Assembly (NCBI GenBank): GCA_023379515.1 | Contig: JAMCQQ010000016.1 | Location: 1 to 10,380, forward strand | Direction: 5' to 3' | DNA: 10,380 nt | Source of the DNA: Actinomycetota bacterium | Lineage (GTDB): Bacteria > Actinomycetota > Humimicrobiia > Humimicrobiales > Humimicrobiaceae | Part shown: positions 1 to 7,808 of the stretch, in pieces | Layout: every line of letters starts with the position of its first letter | Position numbering within the stretch: the first letter of the stretch is position 1 | Notes under the pieces: model-generated | What the model saw: only the letters and a program-made list of their open reading frames with translations | The model's database searches: none | What the model was told of the DNA's origin: nothing | Program-made: the position numbers and the translations under genes

Positions 1-431
1 ATCGTGCGAATACGACCAAACTTCTTTAATATAACTGCGGCTAAAGAGTTAATACTCTCAACGCCTATAAATAAATCCAGCTTGTGAGAAATACTAAAAG
101 TAATAAAATAAAAATTCGATATGAAATCGCGCATCTTAAGTCTGATTACTGTTTGATTTGATGTAACTTTTCTGGGGTTAACCCAGCATAGCAATTGCAA
201 AAACCTAGGCATTTTCTTTATCCATAAAAGCTTTCCATCTCTATAAATGCTTAAAGTCACAGTAAGATCGTCTTCCCCAGGCATTGGCTGGCTTATAAAA
301 TAAACATTGGAAAATTTCCGGCACAGATACCCGATAAAGTTCTCCACAGGGCCAAAAAGCGCATACGTTTCGTTATTAACCGTATTTATGTAGGTGCTGA
401 GCAATACGGTCTTGATATTTGTTTTATGCAT
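1..431 (-). CDS. Glycosyltransferase, GT4-like, N-terminal part (runs off left edge)
   Basis: An open frame of 143 codons from the ATG at 431 to the window edge, with an in-frame TGA four codons upstream fixing this as the first possible ATG. The end of the fragment reads LDLFIGVESINSLAAVILKK. This matches the segment around residue 101 of the glycosyltransferase at 5209-6372 (LDLYVGADPLNGFAGFILKR), and a shared IY(K/R)DG segment and NIK start also line up. It is therefore probably the N-terminal Rossmann (acceptor-binding) half of a paralogous GT-B glycosyltransferase acting in glycan assembly at the cytoplasmic membrane. The C-terminal donor-binding half is outside the window, so sugar specificity cannot be judged. 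No strong Shine-Dalgarno is seen. It is the most distal visible gene of the minus-strand block. Family call by similarity to its neighbour; moderately sure. Confidence 0.75.
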   Translation of the reverse strand, partial: MHKTNIKTVLLSTYINTVNNETYALFGPVENFIGYLCRKFSNVYFISQPMPGEDDLTVTLSIYRDGKLLWIKKMPRFLQLLCWVNPRKVTSNQTVIRLKMRDFISNFYFITFSISHKLDLFIGVESINSLAAVILKKFGRIRT

Positions 432-494
432 AAACTTAACTCATAATAATAAATAAAATAAGGAATTGTTAAACTAATTTAGCATTATCGAAAA

Positions 495-524
495 ATTATA
501 ACAATAATAATCTCGGCCAGTCAT
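495..524 (-). promoter_or_regulatory. Possible internal sigma70-type promoter for the left-edge glycosyltransferase
   Basis: On the minus strand, ATGACT (519-524, four of six bases of the -35 consensus) and a perfect TATAAT (495-500) are separated by 18 bp. Transcription would start near 488, leaving a leader of about 57 nt before the ATG at 431. The -35 overlaps the stop of the methyltransferase gene. In DNA this AT-rich, a TATAAT can arise by chance, so this is a candidate only. Confidence 0.33.
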
Positions 525-1249
525 TATTTTTTAGCCATGCACATCAAGTAATGGCACATAGATTTTCCTAGATTACTCTTCGGGTACTTTGAGAAAACCA
601 TGTTCATAAATGGCATTCCGAAATAACAATGGATAAACCTGACATCATGAAAACCTGTGCAATTTAAAAGCATTTTTAGCATTTGATCGTAGTATTCATG
701 AGTATGAATATAGTTTCCAACTATTTTTCTATAACCTAATATTGTAGGGTATTTAAGTCTCCCTGTTAATAATTTAAACAAGTTTCCAGGTCTGAATATG
801 TTGGGGGTACCTATAATTATTCCACCTCCTGGTTTTAAAACCCTGTACTGTTCGGACAAAAAAAGAAATGGATTATTTGTATGTTCAATGACGTCAAGAT
901 GATAGACCAAATCAAACATATTCCCATGGAAAGGTAAAACACCATCAGCCTCAACTTTGCAGAACTCCCACTCTACTAAAGACTTTAACAACATCTGGTC
1001 AGATTCTTTTATAATTCCTTCAACAATATCTATTGAAACAATCTTTCTGATATTAAATAACCTCTTTAAAAGAATATACTCCCAAATACCACTCCCAGCA
1101 CCTACCGATAGAGCTGTGATATCTCTAAATTCAAACTCTTTGACCATATTAATAAAGGTTTCACGATAACATTTCTCTATTTGGTTCAATTTTGGTTTTT
1201 CATAATGTTCAATAATAGACAACAATTCATCCATAAATAATTCAATCAT
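524..1249 (-). CDS. Class I SAM-dependent methyltransferase (Methyltransf_11 type)
   Basis: A 241-residue protein with a Rossmann-fold SAM-binding core. Motif I is ALSVGAGSG at residues 46-54, with Ser where the family usually has Asp in vLDvGcGtG. An acidic residue follows strand beta2 (VSIDI, D74). A DLVYHLDVIEHTNNP segment (113-127) and VLKPGG plus GTPN (137-150) are typical of small-molecule or sugar methyltransferases. It probably methylates a sugar, or a terminal residue of the glycan built by the neighbouring transferases; the substrate cannot be told. The start is ambiguous: a GAGAGG purine run ends one base before the ATG at 1249, unusually close, while the next in-frame ATG at 1234 is about 16 bases away. 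It lies 83 bp downstream of the large membrane-protein gene and 92 bp upstream of the partial glycosyltransferase. Confidence 0.88.
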   Translation of the reverse strand: MIELFMDELLSIIEHYEKPKLNQIEKCYRETFINMVKEFEFRDITALSVGAGSGIWEYILLKRLFNIRKIVSIDIVEGIIKESDQMLLKSLVEWEFCKVEADGVLPFHGNMFDLVYHLDVIEHTNNPFLFLSEQYRVLKPGGGIIIGTPNIFRPGNLFKLLTGRLKYPTILGYRKIVGNYIHTHEYYDQMLKMLLNCTGFHDVRFIHCYFGMPFMNMVFSKYPKSNLGKSMCHYLMCMAKK

Positions 1250-1258
1250 TCCTCTCTA

Positions 1259-1287
1259 TATATAAACATGAAAAATAAATCTGCTAA
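1259..1287 (-). promoter_or_regulatory. Weak candidate promoter before the 241-residue methyltransferase gene
   Basis: On the minus strand, TTAGCA (1282-1287) and TATATA (1259-1264) are spaced by 17 bp, each matching four of six consensus bases. Transcription would begin a few bases before the ATG at 1249 and give an almost leaderless mRNA. That would fit the odd purine run abutting that start, but the match is weak. Confidence 0.18.
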
Positions 1288-1332
1288 TTAGATCAGATAG
1301 CTAAATAAAAACATAACCTACTCCTATGGACA

Positions 1333-3924
1333 TTATAAAATGACGGTGTCTCGCTTTTTCCTAAAAACATACGTTCCAATTAGAAGAAAACAAATAAACA
1401 CAGCAAAAGGCACAACATAAACTTTAGTAATACCTAATATTTTTTGAGGCAAGAATTCCACGATTACCTCTAAATCATATGTCCCGTTAGCGTTTTCCTT
1501 AAGAAAGCCTGGAAAATTTTTGTCCAAATATTCTATATCAACCTGCCAATAGTTAGCATAACCATTTGCAATCTGATGGAATTTTTCATCAATAGGTTTA
1601 AGAAACCATGTATCATAAAAATGTCCTCCAGATATATTATCATTTTGGATAACCCCTTTAATTTCTTTTGATAAAAAATCAACGTAATACTTCTCCTCAT
1701 AGTTTTGTTCAGAGTTAAAAGATGTCCATAAGGCTATCTTTCTTTTCTTTTCTGCGTCATCACCTAACTCTGAAACCCAACCTTTCTTAAGGTAAGACTT
1801 CAGTTCCTCTTTTGTAGCCTGGTAAGTATCGTTTTGATCAAAAATCCTATATCCTTCAATATTGCTACTCTCAGCTTCAGTATAATACATAGGGTAAACT
1901 TTCCAAGAAGAATTAAAAGATTCAGAGAAAACAAAAGGGAAAGATTTACTTATACCGTGAAATTTTATTTTATATTTTGCAGGATTAATTTTCTTATATT
2001 CGATAACAATTTTATCGTCGCCTAACATCAGGCCAGCCAAATTCTCATTGTCAGATTCCAAAATAACAGGTTTTTCAAATTTAGGCACGTTTTCAAAAAC
2101 CAAAGGAATACGGCTGGGTTCTTTAATAATATATTTCCCATCCGGGATATAGAAATGTGGAAGGAAAAACTTATTTGATATCTCAAAAAAGTCAAAATAT
2201 TGATTAGAAGTTAAAGGACTAATAAATCCTTTTTCCTTATAAAAATTTATTTTTGAGGTTGCTTTATTTACAAACATTTCTGGAACATCTTTTTGAAAAA
2301 TCAGATATTTTGCATTAAGCATGCCAGATAGGGACATCAACCAAAGAGATTCGCTATCCACCTGCTCATTCCATTCTTCCCCATAATTCCAACCTCTAAA
2401 TGAATTTGGATCATTCATCTGAACAAAAGGACGATTGAAATATTGTATAATTGGATTGGCTCCTTTATTCTTCCATTCCGGCGATATAATCCAGCCCTTA
2501 AGATCCGGATTTTCCAATGACCACGGGACGCTAAAAACCCTGAAATCATTCTTTATCTGATTTGTTTTGCTTATTATATCAAAATATTCCTGGGGGATCT
2601 TAACTAAAGAAGCATAATTACTTGTAAGATAATTTTTACCATTCTCCACAGCATAATGTTTTTTATACAGATCACCATGAATAAAGGGGTAACTAAAAAT
2701 TAAAGTAAAAACCAATAAAATCAACGGAATGAATTTGTACTTTATGCCTGACCTATATAAACAAAACGGCATTAACAGCATAAATGGCAGAAAAATAAGT
2801 ATTTTATCAAAACTGCGTAAAGAAGATAAAATAATATTATTTATAAACATAGACTGCACTGGTGCTTCCCAGGGGAATCCTCGTCCTTTATTTAAAAGAA
2901 AAATAGTAACTAATACCATAAAACCAAATATAATGCTTGTCTTCTTATATCTATTATTCTTAAAAACCAAAAAGCTTCCAAGCAGTAATGCAAATAAAGA
3001 AAAGGTTAACGCAAAGAAAAAAAGAAGATTAATCTGATTAATATTAACCAGACCAAAAAGTCTATTGCGGAATGAAAAAACATCCAACATCGTTAATGAT
3101 TGTGAATAAATCCAATCATGCATATTCACTTGATATTTACCCTGATTGATCCCGGGGATAATTTCAAGTAATATTGCAGGCCATGTAAATAAATACATTG
3201 CATAGCTGCTTATAAATATAAAACAATAAAGAGCACATTTCTTAACCAAAACGAAAAAACTATACTTCCTGTAAAAAATAGAAAGCAACATAATATAAGC
3301 AGAAATTAATATAACGAGTGCTAAAAAATAAGGCGGATTCACAAAGCTAACAGTACTTATAAGCATAAATATTGCGCACCAAAGCAAATTTCTATTAAAT
3401 ACCTTGGATTCCATAAAATAAGCATGAGTCGTAGCAAATAAAACTGGTATAAAGATGTATAGAACAAAATAAATGGATGGCAACTCGAACCTTATAGCTG
3501 TATATGAATTTATTGCGTATAGCAAAGATAAACAGAGTATTATATGCCTGTCTTTTTCCCTGTCAAGACCATAAAATATGGTAGCTATATAAAAAGAATA
3601 AAAACTGCTAACAAGGAAAATAAAAGAATAAACTATAGACATATATTGAACTCCTGCAAAGTTCTGAATGAATCCTAACACTGAATAGTAAAAAGGGACA
3701 TATAAAAAATTTACACTTCCTGCTCCAATATCTATAAAAGCATTACTAAACCATTTCAAGGTATCTTTAAAATTTACAAGCTGAAAGAAATCGCTGTAAG
3801 AGTAAATATAATCTTTCGGAAATTTATTTAACAGCGATATTACAAAAAGCAGAATTAAACATAAAGATAGCCCAAACTTATTAATGAAAAATATGATTTG
3901 CGCAGTAAAAGGTTTCTTATTCAT
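1333..3924 (-). CDS. Large polytopic membrane protein, GT-C / YfhO-like, with extracytoplasmic domain
   Basis: 863 residues. The N-terminal half (about 12-412) holds roughly eleven or twelve hydrophobic segments, for example near 12-33, 92-118, 126-169, 178-217, 226-255, 297-344 and 371-412. A mostly hydrophilic domain of about 415 residues follows, then one last membrane segment (about 832-854) and a basic tail RKKR. This layout is that of GT-C fold, polyprenyl-phosphate-sugar-dependent glycosyltransferases and YfhO-type proteins. An Asp (D45, in YSYSD) in the first outer loop is where GT-C enzymes often carry a catalytic acid. LNAKYLI (536-542) resembles a segment common in YfhO-like proteins. 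ESFNSSWKVY (668-677) and NGYANYWQVD (787-796) look like related motifs in the outer domain. Role inferred: adding or transferring a glycan unit on the outer face of the membrane. The start lies 9 bp after the acyltransferase stop with no clear Shine-Dalgarno, suggesting translational coupling. Exact family not certain. Confidence 0.8.
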   Translation of the reverse strand: MNKKPFTAQIIFFINKFGLSLCLILLFVISLLNKFPKDYIYSYSDFFQLVNFKDTLKWFSNAFIDIGAGSVNFLYVPFYYSVLGFIQNFAGVQYMSIVYSFIFLVSSFYSFYIATIFYGLDREKDRHIILCLSLLYAINSYTAIRFELPSIYFVLYIFIPVLFATTHAYFMESKVFNRNLLWCAIFMLISTVSFVNPPYFLALVILISAYIMLLSIFYRKYSFFVLVKKCALYCFIFISSYAMYLFTWPAILLEIIPGINQGKYQVNMHDWIYSQSLTMLDVFSFRNRLFGLVNINQINLLFFFALTFSLFALLLGSFLVFKNNRYKKTSIIFGFMVLVTIFLLNKGRGFPWEAPVQSMFINNIILSSLRSFDKILIFLPFMLLMPFCLYRSGIKYKFIPLILLVFTLIFSYPFIHGDLYKKHYAVENGKNYLTSNYASLVKIPQEYFDIISKTNQIKNDFRVFSVPWSLENPDLKGWIISPEWKNKGANPIIQYFNRPFVQMNDPNSFRGWNYGEEWNEQVDSESLWLMSLSGMLNAKYLIFQKDVPEMFVNKATSKINFYKEKGFISPLTSNQYFDFFEISNKFFLPHFYIPDGKYIIKEPSRIPLVFENVPKFEKPVILESDNENLAGLMLGDDKIVIEYKKINPAKYKIKFHGISKSFPFVFSESFNSSWKVYPMYYTEAESSNIEGYRIFDQNDTYQATKEELKSYLKKGWVSELGDDAEKKRKIALWTSFNSEQNYEEKYYVDFLSKEIKGVIQNDNISGGHFYDTWFLKPIDEKFHQIANGYANYWQVDIEYLDKNFPGFLKENANGTYDLEVIVEFLPQKILGITKVYVVPFAVFICFLLIGTYVFRKKRDTVIL

Positions 3925-3933
3925 GCGTCAGTG

Positions 3934-4425
3934 TCAGTCTAGTTGTCTTATTACCTTACAGGGGTTACCTGCAGCAAAGCAATTTGGTGGGATATCGGCA
4001 GAGACAACGCTTCCGGCTCCTATTATGGAATTATCTCCAATTCTTACTCCACCAAGTATTATGCATCTTGATGTAATCCATACATTTTTCCCTATATAAA
4101 CCGGCTTGGCTTTAACTGTATTAAAATCCTTGTAGTCATACATAGATGTTATAACAATGTTTTCTAAAGAAAACATTGTTCCTTCTCCAATATAAACAGG
4201 TGCATAATCAACAAAAAAAGTATCATTTACACTGATATTTTCTCCATAAATATTGCCATAAAAAAACCTAAAACCAGGGATAAAATATATATTTTTACAA
4301 TGCTTCAGATATTTTTTAATTATGATTTTTATAAAAGGGAAGACCAATAAAAACTTTGAGAATAAAATAAATAATATAAGCTTATTTTTTTTAGGAATAC
4401 CATTTTTAAATATTATCTCTTCCAT
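3934..4425 (-). CDS. Left-handed beta-helix (hexapeptide-repeat) O-acyltransferase
   Basis: 163 residues. Residues 15-37 are hydrophobic and basic and may attach to the membrane. From about 60 on there are hexapeptide repeats of the LbH fold, ending in IGDNSIIGAGSVV (129-141) and the classic AAGNPCKVIRQ tail (151-161), as in CatB, WcaF and maltose acetyltransferase relatives. Such enzymes move an acetyl (or other acyl) group from acyl-CoA to a sugar hydroxyl or amine, as homotrimers. The active-site segment reads TSMYDYKDF (93-101), whereas WcaF-like proteins have TGSHDY here. The catalytic His is thus apparently Tyr96, from codon TAT where CAT is expected. The start is well supported by GAGGTGA a few bases upstream. 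The gene lies between a methyltransferase gene (36 bp) and the large membrane-protein gene. The substrate is inferred to be the cluster's glycan. Confidence 0.9.
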   Translation of the reverse strand: MEEIIFKNGIPKKNKLILFILFSKFLLVFPFIKIIIKKYLKHCKNIYFIPGFRFFYGNIYGENISVNDTFFVDYAPVYIGEGTMFSLENIVITSMYDYKDFNTVKAKPVYIGKNVWITSRCIILGGVRIGDNSIIGAGSVVSADIPPNCFAAGNPCKVIRQLD

Positions 4426-4461
4426 TTTTTCACCTCAAATACCTGCAATTGATATAGTTAA

Positions 4462-5079
4462 TCAATCCAATTTAATAATTGCCATATTATATGAGAGAAA
4501 TTTCTGAAAAACAGGAGTACTTTCAACTATATTTTCAAAATAATGAAAAGCCCTTATTAAGGCATAACTATTTGTTGGATAAACATGCGATTCAAAGCTA
4601 GAAAATACAGCTGTTTTACCAAAAACTTCATTTACTATTTGTCTAAAAAATTTTTGCGTGAAATGCTCGTGCTTATGCAATAAAGTCATATGAAAATAAA
4701 AAATAGGATTATATCTATTGGCTTCCAAGATAACAATGGATCCGCCCTTTTTTGTAATCCTTTTAATCTCTTCTAGAGCTCGTATCGGGTTACCAGTATG
4801 ATGAAGCATATCTTTTTCAAAAACAACATCAAAAGATTCTTTTCTAAACGGGAGATTTTCGCTATCTGCAACACTAAATTGCAAACAGTCTGAACGATGT
4901 TCAACCCACTGGGAATTAGTCAGAATGTCTATGCCAACAGCCATTTTAACCTTATCAGCTAAATATAGTAAATCCGCACCATCACCACAACCCACATCTA
5001 AAATAGTTTGATTATTAAAAATCTCTAGACCTATCTTTCTAAATATCTTTTTTCTGTACTCATCTACTGGGTTTATCAT
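4462..5079 (-). CDS. Class I SAM-dependent methyltransferase (Methyltransf_11 type)
   Basis: 205 residues with a textbook SAM-binding core: motif I ILDVGCGDG (26-34), the acidic residue D51 after beta2, ADSENLPF (71-78), FDVVFEKDMLHHTGNP (83-98) and KKGGSIVILEAN (110-121). The His pair after the Leu is typical of UbiE/Methyltransf_11 relatives. It is short for the family, with little C-terminal substrate domain beyond about residue 125. It is not clearly related to the other methyltransferase here (524-1249) outside the common core. It probably methylates a sugar or lipid-linked intermediate. The ATG at 5079 lies inside the end of a possible 43-codon ORF (5060-5191), and only a weak purine stretch precedes it. 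Confidence 0.9.
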   Translation of the reverse strand: MINPVDEYRKKIFRKIGLEIFNNQTILDVGCGDGADLLYLADKVKMAVGIDILTNSQWVEHRSDCLQFSVADSENLPFRKESFDVVFEKDMLHHTGNPIRALEEIKRITKKGGSIVILEANRYNPIFYFHMTLLHKHEHFTQKFFRQIVNEVFGKTAVFSSFESHVYPTNSYALIRAFHYFENIVESTPVFQKFLSYNMAIIKLD

Positions 5080-5191
5080 AGATTAGATTCTTTTTATTAC
5101 TCATGAATGCTTCCATAAATTGAATATAATATACCTGAATATTTTTATAAATTTCATTGAATAAGTTCATAATTTTCAACATAAAAGGCAT
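5060..5191 (-). CDS. Possible small ORF, 43 codons, overlapping a methyltransferase start
   Basis: This fills the 129-bp gap between the glycosyltransferase stop (5209) and the methyltransferase start (5079). The ATG at 5191 is preceded by GGTGAG at good spacing, a better ribosome-binding site than that of the methyltransferase. It ends at a TGA (5060-5062), 20 bp inside the methyltransferase gene in a different frame. The product begins MPFMLKIMNLFNEIYKN and is rich in Ile, Tyr and Asn, with no recognisable domain. It could be a coupling leader peptide that delivers ribosomes to the methyltransferase start, or chance in AT-rich DNA. Confidence 0.22.
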   Translation of the reverse strand: MPFMLKIMNLFNEIYKNIQVYYIQFMEAFMSNKKNLIYDKPSR

Positions 5192-5208
5192 GTTTCTCAC
5201 CACTGGTA

Positions 5209-6372
5209 TTATAAGCATCTGACCAATGTATTGCTAAAAATATTCTCCCAACGTACCGTTGAAGCAAATTCAATCGCATTTCTCCTGCATTCAAAATAAA
5301 ATTCATTATCCAACAAAAGTTTGAGCACTCCTTTTACGAAGCTTTCTTTATTATAATTTACTATCAATCCGAGCTTTTTTGATTTTATCTCATCAGATAT
5401 TGCCGGAACAGAAGTAATTATTACAGGCAAGCCGCTTGCCATATACTGCTTTGGCTTGCTTGGATCTGAATACCAGGTAATGCTATATGGATCCGGCTCA
5501 TACAATGCAAGCCCTACAGCGCATTCACTTAAAATACTCTCTACATCCCTATGATCCGGGATGTACCCCTTAAACTCAACATATTCACCAAGGCACTTCT
5601 TGGCTACTATATCCTTAAGATGTTCCTCTAAATCACCTCCTCCGACAATCAAAAGCTTTACTTTTGGAACTTTATGAATTATATCTTTGAGACTGTTAAT
5701 AACTAGCTCCAGCCCCTGATGTTTTTTGACATGCCCCATATATACAAGGCAATAACGATTTATTTTATCATCATCCCTTCTTTGTATCCTGTCGAAATTT
5801 ACTCCTATAGGAACAACAATCTGATTAATAGTTTTTAATATACCCTTCTTCTTACGCTCTTCAGCCATCCTGGCTGAGAGGTTCCACACAAAATCAGAAT
5901 TCCTTACACAAAAAGAATCTAATCTATGATAAACCCAATTTAAAGCCTTATTGTTAAATCTTTTTGGTACATAATCTATTGTATACAATACTGTTTTTTT
6001 AACCTTGCCTCTTCTCTTCAATATAAATCCTGCAAATCCATTAAGAGGGTCTGCGCCTACATATAAATCAAGATTGCCTTTTCTGAAAAACAGCCATAAT
6101 AGTGTATAAAAGACATCTTTACAATATAGAATCACTTCGGGAGCCCTATAATTAAATGAATAATGAGCCTTGCTTAAAACACCATCCTTATATATCTTAT
6201 AAAAAGACCTGGTATCGTGGGAATATCTGAAAGGATGTCCGATAAACACTAACTCTTTCACCCTTCCTTTAAGATAATCCTCAAGCTCTTGAGCAGGTCC
6301 GGTTGTATAAACATGCGTTACTATTGCTGCTTTTATATTCTTTAGATTAGATTCAAAATCATTCATTCTCAT
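5209..6372 (-). CDS. Glycosyltransferase, GT4-like (GT-B fold)
   Basis: 387 residues, the usual GT-B length. The N-terminal half contains LDLYVGADPLNGFAGFILKR (101-120) and a VLYTIDYVPKRF segment (128-139). The C-terminal half has the Glycos_transf_1 pattern: VYMGHVKKHQGLELVI (210-225), LLIVGGGDLEEHL (240-252), VEFKGYIPDHRDV (265-277) and KQYMASGLPVI (308-318). The usual E-x7-E signature is not present: the second Glu aligns with Gln309 and the first falls on a Tyr. It probably adds a hexose from a nucleotide sugar to a lipid-linked or growing glycan at the inner membrane face. The start at 6372 overlaps the radical SAM gene by 14 bp (ATG inside its last codons), which implies translational coupling. 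It is paralogous to the partial gene at the left edge. Donor and acceptor unknown. Confidence 0.9.
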   Translation of the reverse strand: MRMNDFESNLKNIKAAIVTHVYTTGPAQELEDYLKGRVKELVFIGHPFRYSHDTRSFYKIYKDGVLSKAHYSFNYRAPEVILYCKDVFYTLLWLFFRKGNLDLYVGADPLNGFAGFILKRRGKVKKTVLYTIDYVPKRFNNKALNWVYHRLDSFCVRNSDFVWNLSARMAEERKKKGILKTINQIVVPIGVNFDRIQRRDDDKINRYCLVYMGHVKKHQGLELVINSLKDIIHKVPKVKLLIVGGGDLEEHLKDIVAKKCLGEYVEFKGYIPDHRDVESILSECAVGLALYEPDPYSITWYSDPSKPKQYMASGLPVIITSVPAISDEIKSKKLGLIVNYNKESFVKGVLKLLLDNEFYFECRRNAIEFASTVRWENIFSNTLVRCL

Positions 6373-7765
6373 GCTTTACCCAATGCTTAAAAAAGCTCGT
6401 CTTCATAAGAGTTTTTATACTGCCAGGGGACATATTGCGCAAAACACTAAATATGCGATTGGGGCGTGCTAAATAAAACTCTTTTAGGGCCCTGCGCTGC
6501 CAATAAACCATATCTTCTGCGTTTAAGTCTTCGTATTTTATCCCCTTTGTAATCATACCTGTAGTTGCATCAACCCCTGTCCAGTCAATTTCATCATAAG
6601 ACTTGCCCTGAGCGTATAAATCAAAAATCTCTGTTCCGGGATATGGCACAAGCACATTAAACCATGCTCTGTCTAAAGGAAGCTTCTTTGCAAACTCAAT
6701 CGTCTGGCGAATAGTCTTCTTTGTTTCACCCAAAAGGCCTATAATAAAAAAGCCGTAAGTAAGAATTTTGTGCTTCTTTGCCAATCTCACTTTCTCTTCA
6801 ACTTGAGATAAATCCAGTTGCTTTTTGGCACGATTAAGAATCTCCTGGCTGCCTGACTCTATCCCAAGGCCTACAAGATAACATCCTGCCTCACGCATAA
6901 GTCCAAACAGTTCATCATCAACCTTATCAACCCGGATGCCATTAGGGCATGCCCACGGTATCTTAATCTTTCTGAATAATATTTCTTTACACATAGCCAT
7001 GGCATGGCTTTTCTTTAGTGTAAAATTATCATCTGAAAGAAAAATCTGCTTTACACCGAATTTATCCCTCAATAGCTCAATCTCGTCCACAATATTAGCT
7101 GCACTGCGCATACGAAAAGACCTTTTCCACATAAGAGACCCTCCACAGTAGTTGCATTTATAAGGGCATCCTCTTGTTGTAACAATGGGTGCGATGGGCT
7201 TTTCTTTTATAGGCGTTAAAACAGGCTGCAAATTATATTTTAACGGAGCAATATAATCCCAAGCCGGAAAAGGCAGAACATTGAGATCCTTTATAAAATC
7301 TCTTGGTTTATTAATAATAGCTTTATTATCTTGTTTATATACAAGCCCTTGGACAGAATCATAGTCTTTTCTACCAGCTGATAAAAAATCCGCTAACTCC
7401 ACTATAGTTAATTCTCCCTCGCCAAACACTGCAAAATCAGCACCAGTATAGTTAACAGTAAATTCAGGAGCAATGGTAGGCTGTGGCCCTCCTATTACAA
7501 CCGGATAATCCCCTGCTTCTTTTATATTTTGAATAAGCGCCTGAACATAAGGCAAAGCCCTAACCATTAAAGATATCCCAATTAAATCAGGCTTATAAGC
7601 AGTTAACTGTGCCTTAAAATCAACCATTGAAATCGGCTGCAAGGTATAATCGGCTAATGCCACTTCGTGCTCTGCCTGCTCTAAAAATGAAGCAATATAT
7701 CCTAATCCAAGAGGTGGAGCTGCCCAAGTATCCTTATATTCAGGTTGAATAAGTAAAATTTTCAT
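6359..7765 (-). CDS. Radical SAM protein with N-terminal B12-binding-type domain
   Basis: 468 residues. Residues 1-130 are a B12-binding-type Rossmann domain (start MKILLIQP, then PPLGLGYIASFLEQ, VVIGGPQPT and GEGE). The radical SAM core follows, with its [4Fe-4S] cysteines in RGCPYKCNYCGG (C200, C204, C207), then FLSDDNF (242-248) and a GIESGSQEIL segment (301-310). A helical tail of about 70 residues closes it. This is the BchE/HpnJ/Elp3-like layout (B12-binding plus radical SAM) of enzymes doing C-methylation or other radical chemistry, often in secondary metabolism or lipid and sugar modification. The usual DxHxxG cobalamin motif is not seen, as is common in this class. It is the first gene of the minus-strand block. 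Its start codon and leader lie inside a repeat shared with the plus-strand block. The substrate is unknown; modification of a sugar or lipid in this glycan is an inference. Confidence 0.93.
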   Translation of the reverse strand: MKILLIQPEYKDTWAAPPLGLGYIASFLEQAEHEVALADYTLQPISMVDFKAQLTAYKPDLIGISLMVRALPYVQALIQNIKEAGDYPVVIGGPQPTIAPEFTVNYTGADFAVFGEGELTIVELADFLSAGRKDYDSVQGLVYKQDNKAIINKPRDFIKDLNVLPFPAWDYIAPLKYNLQPVLTPIKEKPIAPIVTTRGCPYKCNYCGGSLMWKRSFRMRSAANIVDEIELLRDKFGVKQIFLSDDNFTLKKSHAMAMCKEILFRKIKIPWACPNGIRVDKVDDELFGLMREAGCYLVGLGIESGSQEILNRAKKQLDLSQVEEKVRLAKKHKILTYGFFIIGLLGETKKTIRQTIEFAKKLPLDRAWFNVLVPYPGTEIFDLYAQGKSYDEIDWTGVDATTGMITKGIKYEDLNAEDMVYWQRRALKEFYLARPNRIFSVLRNMSPGSIKTLMKTSFFKHWVKHENE

Positions 7766-7788
7766 AGTTTTATGTAGCCCTTAAGAAA
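7754..7788. repeat. Inverted repeat copy 1, over the radical SAM leader and start codon
   Basis: Read on the minus strand, 7788-7762 is identical over 27 bases to plus-strand 8858-8884. After one mismatch (7761), seven more bases match (7760-7754 against 8886-8892). The copy covers the untranslated leader and the first codons (ATG at 7765) of the radical SAM gene. Identity stops sharply on the outer side of each copy. Confidence 0.95.
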
Positions 7789-7808
7789 GCAATATCAGAA
7801 ATTAATTT

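Noticed and set aside
1336..1341. TATAAT on the minus strand at the end of the 863-residue protein gene
   Set aside because: It is formed by the last codon and TAA stop, and there is no -35 match at 16-18 bp upstream.
1834..3037. Plus-strand ORFs of 60-100 codons opposite the large membrane-protein gene
   Set aside because: They are antisense shadows of a long, clearly coding minus-strand frame, with low-complexity products and no ribosome-binding sites. The same holds for plus-strand ORFs at 957-1169, 3884-4099, 4322-4507 and 6936-7151, and for minus-strand ORFs opposite hddC, gmhB and gmhA.
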